In this document: piece by piece, positions 43,220 through 54,139 of the stretch
How positions within the stretch are numbered: position 1 is the first letter of the stretch
Layout: every line of letters begins with the position of its first letter
Assembly (NCBI RefSeq): GCF_910596095.1
Contig: NC_056550.1
Location: 29,051,699-29,115,698 of the forward strand
Source: Thunnus maccoyii
Taxonomy: Eukaryota; Chordata; Actinopteri; Scombriformes; Scombridae
Length of the DNA stretch: 64,000 nt
Reading direction: 5' to 3'
Notes under the pieces: generated by a model
Told to the model about the DNA's origin: nothing
Database searches by the model: none
What the model saw: only the letters and a program-made list of their open reading frames with translations
Translations under genes and position numbers: made by a program

Positions 43220-44899
43220 CTATTCCTCTTTCCTCTTGTATCGTTTTGTGCTCTCTTCGTCATCTGTTTCTTCTGACACCGGCTCTGCATTGAAAATGAC
43301 GGTGTAATGATCTGATATCCCGTCATCCTGGACAGTGAGATCAGAGATTTCAACATTCCTGGTGATGACCAGATCCAGAAAGTGATCACTCCGGTGTGTC
43401 GGCTCCTCTACATGCTGAACAAGATTATACCATTCCAAAAGCTGTCGAAACTCAGTAGTTGAGCTCATCATTTCATTCTCAACATGGATATTGAAGTCGC
43501 CAGTAATGATGATGCTGTTGTAACGTGCAGAAGCTTCATCCAAAAGACTTTGAAACTCTTCCAGGAATCGGTAGAACTGGGTCAAGCTGTTCAAGTTACC
43601 CGGTGGGCGATACACATTGATGAGCAGGACAGGTTGGCCCCACTCACAATGTTGCAGCTCTGCAGCAACATATTCAAAGGTTTCTGGGGCTTTTTTTGTT
43701 AGTTTTCTTTTTTCACCCTGTAACACCTGTGAATACTGAATCGCTACCCCTCCCCCTCGAGATTTCCTCACCTGGTTGACATTGAAAGTGTCTCGAGTTG
43801 CCCTCACCTGATGAAAGGAACTGAAATTTTCCGGTGAAGCTGCCCCGAGAACGTGATCTCCACCTTTCCTTTTTAACCATGTCTCAGTTGGGAGAAAGAC
43901 GTCCAAGCTGTTTTGTGTTATGAGCTCTTTGATTTCTTCTGTTTTTGCTGTCAGTGACTGAACATTTAGCAGCCCCATCCTTATTGATCCAGGAGGACTT
44001 GGGTTGGTCTCAAACTTGTGATTGTTTTCTTCATTACTGTCACTTTTTCTGGTTTTGATCAACACAACCAGCTTTTTCTTTTGCTTTCCGCCACTCTGCT
44101 TGTTTTCCTCTTCCTCTGTCTCTTCCTCACTATCACTCTCCTCATCCCCTCGATCACTCTCTTCCTCCTCACGATCTCTCTCTTTATCCCCTCGATCACT
44201 CTCTTCCTCCTCACGATCTCTCTCTTCATCCCCCCGATCACTCTCTTCCTCCTCACGATCTCTCTCTTCATCCCCCCGATCACTCTCTTCCTCCTCACGA
44301 TCTCTCTCTTCATCCCCCCGATCACTCTCTTCCTCCTCACGATCTCTCTCTTCATCCCCACTATCTCGTTTTTCGTTCATTTCTCTGGAAAGAGAATAAG
44401 AAATCACAGCAGCATATCTACGAAGCTGTTCCTCTTCTTGTTTTCTGGCGATCTCTCTGCGAAGCTGTTCCTCTTGCTGTCTTCTGGCGATCTCTCTGCG
44501 AAGCTGTTCCTCTTGCTGTCTTCTGGCGACCTCTCTGCGAAGCTGTTCCTCTTGCTGTCTTCTGGCGACCTCTCTGCGAAGCTGTTCCTCTTGCTGTCTT
44601 CTGGCAAACTCTCTGCGATGCTGTTCCTCTTCTTGTTTTCTGGCGAACTCTCTGCGAAGCTGTTCCTCTTGCTGTCTTCTGGCAAACTCTCTGCGATGCT
44701 GTTCCTCTTGCTGTCTTCTGGCGAACTCTCTGCGAAGCTGTTCCTCTTGCTGTCTTCTGGCGACCTCTCTGCGAAGCTGTTCCTCTTCTTGTTTTCTGGC
44801 GAACTCTCTGCGAAGCTGTTCCTCTTCTTGTTTTCTGGCGAACTCTCTGCGAAGCTGTTCCTCTTGTTCTCGTTGATGTTTCTCCATCTCTTCAAGCAT
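43220..44899 (-). CDS. Coiled-coil repeat protein fused to a LINE-type endonuclease domain, 559 codons
   Basis: A single open exon. The acceptor TTCACAG is just upstream of ATG in GAGGATGCTTGAAGAG. Residues about 1-155 hold eleven 13-residue repeats (QLRREFARRQQEE type). Residues 185-265 hold about five 14-residue repeats (ESDRGDEERDREEE type). Both are highly charged and helix-forming. From about residue 320 comes a complete exonuclease-endonuclease-phosphatase domain of the LINE (APE) type: LLNVQSL, TETWL, GGGVAIQYS, INVYRPPG, IIITGDFNIH, SDHFLDLVITR and DDGISDHYTVIF, retaining the Asn, Glu, Asp-Asn and Asp-His motif residues. It stops about 25 residues later with no reverse transcriptase. 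Earlier exons were not found, so a noncoding or further coding 5' exon is possible. An exapted nuclease is my reading; a transposon-gene artefact cannot be excluded. Confidence 0.75.
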   Translation of the reverse strand: MLEEMEKHQREQEEQLRREFARKQEEEQLRREFARKQEEEQLRREVARRQQEEQLRREFARRQQEEQHRREFARRQQEEQLRREFARKQEEEQHRREFARRQQEEQLRREVARRQQEEQLRREVARRQQEEQLRREIARRQQEEQLRREIARKQEEEQLRRYAAVISYSLSREMNEKRDSGDEERDREEEESDRGDEERDREEEESDRGDEERDREEEESDRGDEERDREEEESDRGDKERDREEEESDRGDEESDSEEETEEEENKQSGGKQKKKLVVLIKTRKSDSNEENNHKFETNPSPPGSIRMGLLNVQSLTAKTEEIKELITQNSLDVFLPTETWLKRKGGDHVLGAASPENFSSFHQVRATRDTFNVNQVRKSRGGGVAIQYSQVLQGEKRKLTKKAPETFEYVAAELQHCEWGQPVLLINVYRPPGNLNSLTQFYRFLEEFQSLLDEASARYNSIIITGDFNIHVENEMMSSTTEFRQLLEWYNLVQHVEEPTHRSDHFLDLVITRNVEISDLTVQDDGISDHYTVIFNAEPVSEETDDEESTKRYKRKEE

Positions 44900-45433
44900 C
44901 CTCCTGTGAACAACGACAGTGAAGATACAGTCAGAATAATTTAAAAACACCAACATCGATGGTAGCAATGTTGAAACACCAAAGCCAACTAGATTTACTT
45001 TGAAATTAGATTTCAGAAGAAATAATTGTGAACTGAATCATTTTTAAAAAGTCTTAGGCTAAGCAGTTTTGAGGACTATTTGTAGATCACAGCTACAACT
45101 TGCTGGGAGCTACTGTATGTGGTTGCTAAGGTTTGTTGGTTGCTGTGATGTTTTGAGTCATTACTACAGTATGTTTCTCTGCTTTTGCTAAAGTCATCTG
45201 GCTGGTGTTTTGTGCACTGCTAGGTGATGTCTGTGGTGTTCAGTTTAGGGTTCTGGTAGGGTGATAATTGGTCAACTGCTGAGTTGTAAGAGTTGCAGGA
45301 GGGTTTGGAGTTGCTGCTACTTCAACATGTTGCTCTGCAGATGCAAGAGTCACTTTGTTGTTAGATGGTTACTATGATGTGTGGTTTAGTGACCAAGGAG
45401 TATGGAAGGGTGCCATGACTGATTGCTAATGCT

Positions 45434-46015
45434 AGGTTCAGACCGCACGATATTTTTGACTGATAAGATGTCACTGTGTCAAATAAGACAATTATAGAGC
45501 GAAAAGTCAGACTGCATGTTGGTACCCGACCGATCTGACAGATGGAGGTGCCAGTGTTGAAGTAAATTAAAATGAAACATTAAAATTTATCATTTATTAC
45601 TCATTTCTGTACTTATCTCTTGGCTGGTGTATGTCTGTGCTGTCTCAGAGGGGACTGTCTTACTATATGTTAGATTTATAGCACATTCCTAGGTGAGTAG
45701 TGAGTCTCCTCTTTCCATCCGCTCGTGTTTCCATAGAAGCTAATATCTGTGCTGAACTCTGCCTGAAAGCTTTCCTCTGTTTCACAGTTCCACCTCCCAG
45801 CATGAGCAGTACCAGCAACAAGTTGCTCAACAAGGTGACAGATAGTGAAGAAATTCGGACTTGTCTTTTTGTTGGGACGTTCCAGATGTGGCATCAATTG
45901 TCGTCCACTATGATACACTACTTATATTGTCCTCCCTGATGCCCTTTTTCAGTCCTGATGCCCGATGTCTGTTGGGTGGAGTTGGCATTGAGCTGATATC
46001 GTGTAGTCTGAACCT
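45434..46015. mobile_element. MITE with about 19-bp terminal inverted repeats
   Basis: The left end AGGTTCAGACCGCACGATAT is mirrored by ATATCGTGTAGTCTGAACCT at the right, with two mismatches. There is no transposase. It lies between the endonuclease fusion and the first APOL-like gene. Confidence 0.8.
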
Positions 46016-46405
46016 GGCAGGAGGTTTCTAAGACATTCTTACTGGGGTGGTGATTGGTTGCTGGAGTGTTTGGTGCTGTTCTCTGATTCTAATGTCTCTT
46101 TTTCATGATGATTCGGCTTCAAGCTGCTGTGACATAACCTGCTTCAACCCTGTCATCTGCATGATCAGTATGTTCCTAACAGTTCACTGTTGGCAAACAC
46201 TTGGAGCATCATGGATGGAGATGATATAGAGGATTATAGATTATATAGTGAAGAGAATTATACTGCAGTTGTGGTTTACACATGTTTCTGTTTTGGTCTG
46301 GAGTTTTTTATCTAACATGAATCCAAACTTACTGCAGCTGCTGTTCTTTCTAAATGAGGAAATTACAAACTGTTTACTGACACCTTTCAAACCTACAGAA
46401 TCACT

Positions 46406-47548
46406 TTAATGTATTTCACAGAAAACATCATACTTCATGTCGTCAAGCTGTTTCCTCAGTGTCCTGGTCATCTCTAAGATTGCGTCAGCTGTGTCTCTCA
46501 GTGATTGGCTCGCCTCAGTCACATGATTCTTCTCGATCATGTCTTTCCAGTTGTCAATGGCCTCTGAAAGTGCAAACGCCAGTCCAACAGCTCCTCCCAC
46601 AGCCTGATGGTCAATGGGAAGAGATCAATACATTCATTTTCAGTCTTATGAGATGAAGCAAATGCACATTTATCAAACATATATTGAATAAAAACATTAA
46701 GTCAATAATTATCAATCTATTAATAACAACATTTTGACATGTTATTATAAAAGATAATTATGTATGATTGTCTGTGTCATATGTGTATAGTTAAATAATC
46801 TTACCAGGCCGCCTCCTTTAAGAAATGTTTTAAATCCAGCCGATGACACTTTTTTGATGAGTTGTTCAGCTCCTTTAGCAAACAAAAGTTTGGATGCTTT
46901 CCCTTCAGCTTGAAATGAGAAACATATTAAAACACCGGCGACTGCAGTCATGACTTCAGGCATGATTAAGTTTGGGTTGAGCTGTGGTGAATCCAGGCCA
47001 GTAAACCCTCTCGCCCCCCCCCAACCATCTCCAAATGAGCTGATGTTGATTGGCCACTTCAGTCCACTTCTTCTCGCCATGGCTCCCAGAATTTCAGTCA
47101 TGACATGTCGGTCCAGTTCATCTGGGTCTGTGAAGGAGTTCACTCCCTTCTTCTCCGCCTTCAGTTTCTTCAACAGTCGCTGGATTGTTTCTCCAATGTC
47201 GTTGCTCTTCTGTTCTATCTTCTGCGCATCTTTCATGGTGTCGCTGGATATAAGGTGCTCAGTGAGTTTAGTAGCCAGAGAGACAGTGACACCGACACCT
47301 GTATACACTCCTCCTACCAAAGCTAAAGCTGGAGCCGCAGCTCCGCCGGTGAACAAAGTGGCCACGCCGGCCCCGATCAGACATGCAGCTCCCGCCACTG
47401 ACACTGAACTGCCAATACATTCACTGCCGTTACATTTCTCCCTGAGTGACTCCAGCTCTCTGGCCAGTTTCCGTAGCTTCTCTGCACAGCGCTCCCTCTG
47501 CTCGATCCAGGAGAAAATCCGCTCCAGCAGCTGGTCAGCTGTGGCCAT
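46406..47548 (-). CDS. Apolipoprotein L-like gene 1, 313 aa
   Basis: Two coding exons, 46805-47548 and 46406-46603, are joined in phase 0 (donor GTAAGA, acceptor CATCAG). A noncoding exon at about 49865-49985 splices to TTTCAG near 47607. The protein starts MATADQLLERIFSWIEQRER with a helical ELESLREKC. Then comes the APOL-type Gly/Ala-rich membrane hairpin (SVSVAGAACLIGAGVATLFT then GGAAAPALALVGGVYTGVGV and SLATKLTEHL), and a C-terminal AVGLAFALSEAIDNWKDMIE with a heptad-like TRTLRKQLDD end, as in mammalian APOLs. APOL proteins bind lipid and can form membrane pores; human family members are interferon-induced and act against pathogens (family knowledge). Intact here. Length is close to the usual 330 residues. 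Confidence 0.85.
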
Positions 47549-47643
47549 GATGGAGGTCCTCCAACCAGAGAGCAGAAAACCTCAGCAGTGTGATCAACAG
47601 GAAGCTGAAAGAAGAAAGTTGGAGGATGCATTAGAGCAGTGGT

Positions 47644-47805
47644 TCCCAACCTTTTACCCTCAGAGACCCCTATTTTACCTTTAAACTGACGACCCCTGAG
47701 GAACTGACATATTATGGACCTTTCAAATTATATTCAGTTCAGAACAGTACAGGCTTGGTGACCCCTAGTGGGGGTCGGGACCCCCAGGTTGGGAACCAGC
47801 GGAGT
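47644..47805. mobile_element. Short hAT-like element upstream of APOL gene 1
   Basis: It begins GTGGTTCCCAACCTTTTACC and ends CCAGGTTGGGAACCAGC in inverted form. The same insertion is at 57921-58078, so it predates the APOL duplication. Confidence 0.65.
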
Positions 47806-48486
47806 AGAGGACACTTTGAATTATTTGTTGCAACCATCCATCTTCATGACAACTGAACAATATCTGCTGATGAAGACCAGGAAACACAGTTGGAAGCTCT
47901 GAAATGGACCTTGAAGTAAATTGTTACGTCTCTGGTCACAAATGAACTCTTACACAGGTCTAAAAATGCTGTAAAGCACTTCTTCTGTAACATAAGAGAT
48001 TTAAAAATTACATTTGTTTTAATGTTGACAAATAACAGACTTTTTACAAATAAGTACAAATTAAAAGGGAAAGAAAAAGTAGAGATACAAACACAAAAGA
48101 AGAAATAAAAGCTGTACAGTTAAATATATATGATAATGAATATATATGTAAAATATTTTAAATCATTTGTTAAATAAATAGACAAAGCATAAAAAGGAAT
48201 CATAAAAGTAAAACAAATACAGTACAACCCAAACCACATTATATCATCTCCTCACCCTCCCAAACTCCTTTAAGGAAAACAAAACAAAATACTGGTAACA
48301 AATAGTCGTTACAAAGCTGGTCTTCATAATCTGCATTTGGTTTAAAGTGTTTGAAAAGTTCGACTCTGTTGTTTCTACACTTTGGTTAAAGCCAAGCTGC
48401 AGCACGTACAGCTGATCTCATGGGTGTGTACAGGAAGGATTACATAAACGAGACTGTTACATATGTGATTACTGTACGTAAGTAAG

Positions 48487-48530
48487 AACCCCAGTAAGAG
48501 GTGAACGCTGGTTCACCTCTTACTGGGGTT
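48487..48530. repeat. Perfect 20-bp inverted repeat with 4-nt loop
   Basis: The arm AACCCCAGTAAGAGGTGAAC is followed by GCTG and then its exact reverse complement. It lies in the first intron of APOL-like gene 1. No flanking transposon structure is seen. Confidence 0.95.
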
Positions 48531-49864
48531 CATCACCATGGTAACATGGTGGATCAACACCGCCACCATGGACCAATCAGATCACTAGAAATAAAGAGTC
48601 ATCATTCCTACAAGATCACGACATGGACAGTCCTGAGTTATAATAAAGTGTTAAAGTAAAAATGATCAATATATATTTTTACAGGTCAGTTGTTCCATGT
48701 TTCTGGTTTTAAAACAGAGCTTCGTTCAAAACGGTCAGATCGTTTACGACACTAAACACATATTTTAATAGTTTAATAGTGATTTTACTCTCTGATTCAT
48801 CGCTGCAGTCAGAATAACATCAGACAACTGTGTGATGAAAACTGCAAATAAAAACATTAATACTGTTAATTGGCTCCATGATTATAACTCATCAGTCATT
48901 AACTACTTATACACTCTTTGCTTCAGCAACAGAAACAGTCTGACGTTACTTTAAGTTTGTAATGTGACATATTCAGATGGTTTCTAAACAGTAAAAATAC
49001 TCCCTCTATACTTCAGTCATATAGAATAATTCCTACATGTATTTTATTGATTTATGATTTCTAGTGTTTGTTGTATGATTACAGGCTCGTTTACATCTCA
49101 CTTGGTTGGATATGACTTTTTGCTTTCTGCAGGTTCTTGGTTTCACTGTTTCATCTCATATCATATGAAGAACAGCTCTGATTTATCAGCTTATAGCTGT
49201 TCAACCAGAGTTACTGAGCTGCTTGATAAAAGCTTCATAGTTCTGGTTCTGGACAGACAAAGTTGGGCTCAGTGAAGCCAGAACATCCTGGATATGTTGA
49301 ACTTGACTTATAGTTCAGGCCTCTGTTCTCAGTTCAGTTTTTGTCGTGTTGTTGTTGTTGTTTGTTAGTGAAACAAGACACAGGTGAAACACATAAGGCA
49401 ATCAACAAAGGCAGGAAAACACATGAAATAAAAGGTAACAACATATAAGGAGAGAACATTTCAAAATAAAACAGGAACTAAATTAATCAGACATCAACGA
49501 ACAAGTGACACAACACAAGGGCAGGCTGGGGGCTGAAAGACTGTGGAAGACACTGGGAGCAGGGCAGGTGAGAAGAGAAAGTGGGGAGGGAAAGGCTCAC
49601 CCACCAGACACAGAGAGTAGGAGGCAGAGGCAACACTAGGAAGACAGAGAACAGACCAGCCACTAAAAGGCAACCAAAGTAACACCAAGTCAGAAAGTCC
49701 CAGAATAAACACACAAAAGATCTTCAAAACCAACCAGCAGAATCACAATCTACGTGATCCAAGTGTGCTCAGAGAGCTGTTCACACTTTTTTATTGTATA
49801 GATTAAGAAATTTACATTTAGACCTGCAGCTGGATGAAAAAATAGAAAAATAAGCGTTTCTTAC

Positions 49865-49988
49865 CTGTTTGGTGAGAATCTAAGTCCAAAAGCTTTTCCT
49901 GTTGTGTTTAAGTAAAGTTTTAAACAAAGCAGAGACTGAGACTGTGAATCTCGGCTCTGAGTTTGTTCCTTCGACTGTCTGTTGTTGT
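49865..49988 (-). other. Noncoding first exon of APOL-like gene 1
   Basis: On the minus strand GTCGAAGGAACAAACTCAGA...TTCTCACCAAACAG is followed by donor GTAAGA (49859-49864). The same exon, diverged, stands at 62203-62330 ahead of APOL-like gene 2. Upstream of it here (from about 50000) is unrelated repeat sequence. Confidence 0.6.
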
Positions 49989-50559
49989 TCTTCTTCTTTT
50001 TTCCGCTTTATTGCGGGTGGCAACCAGCGTAAAGGCGCATTACCACCACCCCTATGTTGGCGTGTGAACCAGAGTTATCTACCCCTATGTTACCCTTTCC
50101 TGCTTCAGCGTCCAGACCGTGGTCAGGAAGCACAGGGGAGACTTTATTTACTACTCCAGAGCCGAAGTCACCGCTAACTTCGGGGTTAACTCCCTCCACT
50201 TTTATCAACAGGTAGCAAAGCAAGAAACGGGAGCAGTTCAGTCAGAACAGCTCAAACTGTACATACGCTGTACTATAACTGTCACAGCTAAACTGCTAAC
50301 TTAACTTTCTCTGTGCTCCGGTCACCGCCATCACAATCACACATGCTCGCTCCCTCTGACCACCCACTTGCATCACGCGCACTTCCTAGGCACTGAGCTA
50401 TTTCTTAAAGGAACCACGCCACTTGTATAACACCTATGAACAAGTCAGAAAAGAGAAAAAAAGGAAAATGTCCTAAATGCTAAATTCTGTTGATCAATCC
50501 AGTTTCTCTCAAGTACTGGAATAGACTCCCTAACCCAGTTGTAAATTGTGGAGATGATC

Positions 50560-52100
50560 GTGCTACATGCTAACATGCTATGGTAAGCGTATTGTGTCAT
50601 TTTCGGTTGCCAACTGTTTACTGATAGCGTTGTTGCTGCTCTCAACTCATTTGATTTTGCTATATTTCTTAATACTGTGGATAAATACCCGCTGTATATT
50701 TAAACTTTTGCTAGTTCTACACAAGCACTCTCAGCGCTGTCTCTCTTAGCGACTTTTCTCGCTAATCGCACAGTTGTTAGTTACTTTAGCTCAGCAGCTA
50801 GCATTAGCAGCTAACTTAATGATGGCTTCTCTCTCTCGCTCTCCTGCTCTCTCTTGCTCGGTGTGTCTTATGTTAAGTTATTCCTCTGCCTCCTTTAGTG
50901 ATAATGGTACGTTTAATAAGTGTAGTTTATTTGCAGTACTGGAGGCGAGGCTCAGTGAATTGGAAGCGTGGCTCCACACCATTCAAAAACACTCAGTAAC
51001 TAATGTAGTTAGCCAGCCCCCAGTATCCGGTGTGGGCCGACCTAGCGTAGCTCCCACTCCCCCGGTAGTTCCCGAGCAGCCGGGAAGCCAGGGCGGCTGG
51101 GTGACTGTCCGAAGGAAGCATAGCCCTAAGCAGAAGCCCACGGTTCACCACCAACCAGTTCATGTTTCTAACTGGTTCTCCCCCCTCAGCGACACACCTG
51201 CTGAGAAACAAACTTTGATTATTGGCAGCTCCATAGTCAGAAACGTGAAGTTAGCGACACCAGCAGCCATTGTTAAATGTGTTCCTGGGGCCAGAGCGGG
51301 CGACATTGAGTCAAATTTAAAACTGGTACGTAAATATGGTACAATTGTTATTCATGTCGGCGGTAACGATTCCCGATTACGCCAATCGGAGGTCACTAAA
51401 ATCAATGTTGAGTCAGTGTGCACATATGCAAATACAATGTTGGACTCTGTCATTTTCTCTGGACCGCTGCCTAATCTGACCAGTGATGTCATGTATAGCC
51501 ACATGTCATCATTCAACCGCTGGCTGTCGAGGTGGCGTCCAGCAAACGATGTGGGCTTCATAGATAACTGGCAGACTTTCTGGGGAAGACCTGGTCTGAT
51601 TAGGAGAGACGGCATACATCCCACTCTGGATGGAGCTGCTCTCATATCCAGAAATATGCCTGAGTTTATTAGCAGACCAAAACCATGACAACCCAGAGTT
51701 GAGACCAGGAGGCAGAGCTGCAGTCCTACACGCTTCTCTGCGCTTCCATTAGAGCAGTTACCCACCCAAAACCACATAGAGACTGTGTCTGTCCCCAAAA
51801 CCACATAGAGACTGCATCTGTCCCCAAAACCACATAGAGACTGTGTCTGTCCCCCAAACCACATAGAGACTGTGTCTGTCCCCAAAACCACATAGAAACT
51901 GTGTCTGATCCCAAAGTAAACAAAAGGGGATTCATTCATAAAAATCTAATAAAAATTAGAACCACGTCTGCAATAGTACAACAAAACAAGAGAATTAAAT
52001 GCGGACTCTTAAACATTAGATCTCTATCATCTAAAGCTGTATTAGTAAACGATTTAATCTCAGCCAGTTTACAGCCAGTTCTATTTGTTATAGTGTACTA
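50560..52100 (+). mobile_element. 5' part of an L2-like LINE (ORF1 plus start of ORF2), 3'-truncated
   Basis: A 5' UTR-like stretch (50560-50820) precedes ORF1. A 29-bp minisatellite (51765-51905, about five copies of AACCACATAGAGACTGTGTC...) follows. Then comes the beginning of ORF2: RIKCGLLNIRSLSSKAVLVN and DLIS, after which a deletion joins it to QPVLFVIVY. Having the 5' but not the 3' end is unusual for a LINE copy. Confidence 0.75.
50821..51688 (+). CDS. LINE ORF1 protein with SGNH/GDSL esterase-like domain
   Basis: The frame is open for about 288 codons from [21 protein letters not shown] short heptad-like [16 protein letters not shown] segment is followed by a linker and then an SGNH hydrolase-like domain: [15 protein letters not shown] (Ser block), [13 protein letters not shown] (Gly block), [20 protein letters not shown] (Asn block) and [19 protein letters not shown] (Asp-His block). 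This is the ORF1 type known from L2/CR1 clade elements. It is intact here although the element is truncated. Confidence 0.8.
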
Positions 52101-52104
52101 TACT

Positions 52105-52665
52105 ATGTAATACACTTTGAAAATAATATATTTAATCAGATTAAATGTAATTTAAATAAGTATACTAAAGCATAGCTTAAGTTAAATGACAGTTTCAGTA
52201 AACTTTTTCAGACTTATACTATAAAAGCACATACACTAAAGAAAAATGTACTTTTATGATGTAGTACTTAAATACAACTTAAATGCAATACAGGCATTCT
52301 TATAAAAAATATACATGGACATTTTAAAAAATAATTTTGAAATGTATGCTCTTAAAAAGTATAATAAAATGTATCTTAGATTAAGTGCATGGTAGAGTGA
52401 ACTTGCTATAAATATACTGTTAAAGCACATTAAATACAATAATTAAAAATAGATATTTAAAAAATATTACTTAAGTTAAACCTTAAAAAAACATGATATT
52501 TATACACTTTTACTAATTACGTATTTTGGAGACACCTGAAATGCACCGTTACTATACTTCAACACAAGTAGAAATGTACTTGTTTAAACTTTTAACACAT
52601 ACGTTTATGCTAAAAGTATACTTTAAGGATAGAAAAATTATTAATACTTATTTTTCACTTGGGTC
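52105..52665. repeat. AT-rich palindromic repeat block
   Basis: AGTATACT, AAGTATAATAAAATG and TTTTTCACTTGGG are dispersed in mirrored order, suggesting a decayed MITE. No coding sequence. Confidence 0.35.
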
Positions 52666-53689
52666 AAAGCTGGGTCCATGGGCAGAGTTAACGTCCAGGT
52701 GTGACGTACCCAGGGAATTCTGGGAGACTGAAGGACTCCCTTTGCATGACAAACATGTGGTCTGGCCTGTGAGGCCTCAACAATATAATATTGTGATATT
52801 TTATATGAATATAAAATAAGGATTATAAAATGGATAGTTCTGGCCTTTGATGATGATTGTCTGAGTCTCGGTCAAAGCAGTTATTAAATACTCTATAAAC
52901 ACACACCTGTGACCACATCACAGTATTACTGCGCCAATTAATCACCTACACAAACTGTTTCAAAATGTCAGATTTCATTGTGAATTTAGGTTTACTGGGT
53001 GGGCTAAGTGTGGATGAGTGGTGAAAAGAGATGGACAGGATGGAGGAGGAAGATAAAAAAAAAAGAAAGGAGACACACTGAAATTAATGAAAGTAGAAAA
53101 TAAAGAGCTGGAAGAGTCAAGAAAGGAAGCCGGGACCCTGTAAGAGATCCAGACCCACCATGCATTGTGGAAAGCGACAAAGACTGTCAGTAAACAGCGA
53201 AACCTCCCTGGCTCTCCCTGCTGGAGACGGACGCTGTTTTCTCAGGTGGCGGTGCACCGAAGAGTCAGTAGTGAGGACTGACCGTGAAACGAAACTGAGT
53301 TCCCCATACATGAAAACCCACTGGTCATATCAACAGATTAAAGGTATGAAACAGATATTTAACTAGTTAGTAATGTAGAATTTTCTTTTATAACTTTGTC
53401 TTGTTATGTGATGTGTCAGCTAACTTATCCTAAATGTGCGCCAGGTGGCAAATTTAGTTTGTAAAGTCACTTCTATTGTCATTAATTAATGTTTATTAGC
53501 ATGCTAATCGCTAATCGTGAGTTAAGCTAATCGCTAATGAGCCACCATGCTGGGTGGACTTTGTCAAGAAGTTTGTACAAGTTACCTCTGTGTCCAGAAT
53601 GTAAACTCACATAGTTTATGCTGTAAATATATATATATAATATATATAATACGCATATATATATAATATAAGTTACAGTGTATTGTGTA

Positions 53690-54130
53690 TTAAAGCTAGA
53701 ACACAGTCATCAAAGTAGCCTCCTTTTGCAGATATAACAGGCGAACACACTGGTGAAATTCTTTCTACAATGGAAATCAAATATTGTTCAGAAAGTTCTT
53801 CCCAACATTGTTTGAAGTTCCTACAAATGTGTTGCACTTGCAGGTTGTTTTGCTTTCACCCTTCAGTCCAGTTCATCCCAAACCAGCTCAGTGGGGTTTA
53901 GCTCTGGAGACAGCGCTGGCCATCGACATAATTTGAAGCCTACCATCTTGATCTTTTCCTCTGAGGTAACTGTGACAGTGTGCAGGTATGTTTGCTGTAT
54001 GATGAACCTCTGAGCCAAAATCTGCAAAATGCTATTTTAGTCCCTTTGGTCCAGAGTTCCAGTCGATCTGGATCCAGCTAAAGAGCCTCAGATCATCACG
54101 CTTCCTCCTCCAAGCTTTCATACAGACAAA
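53690..54130. mobile_element. Tc1-like transposon-derived fragment
   Basis: AACCAGCTCAGTGGGGTTTA-GCTCTGGAGACAG-GCTGGCC and CAAAGTAGCCTCCTTTTGCA are phrases common in fish Tc1-family remnants on this strand. No frame remains. Confidence 0.45.
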
Positions 54131-54139
54131 GAGGTTTGT

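Noticed and set aside
44018-44944. 308-codon plus-strand open frame opposite the repeat/endonuclease gene
   Set aside because: It exists because the 39- and 42-bp repeats lack stops in several frames. Its product is a low-complexity Leu/Ser repeat, and it has no start context or splice support.
46950-47684. 244-codon plus-strand frame opposite APOL-like gene 1 (also 57317-57961)
   Set aside because: It runs through an intron and an unrelated short transposon, and the minus-strand APOL frame explains the conservation.
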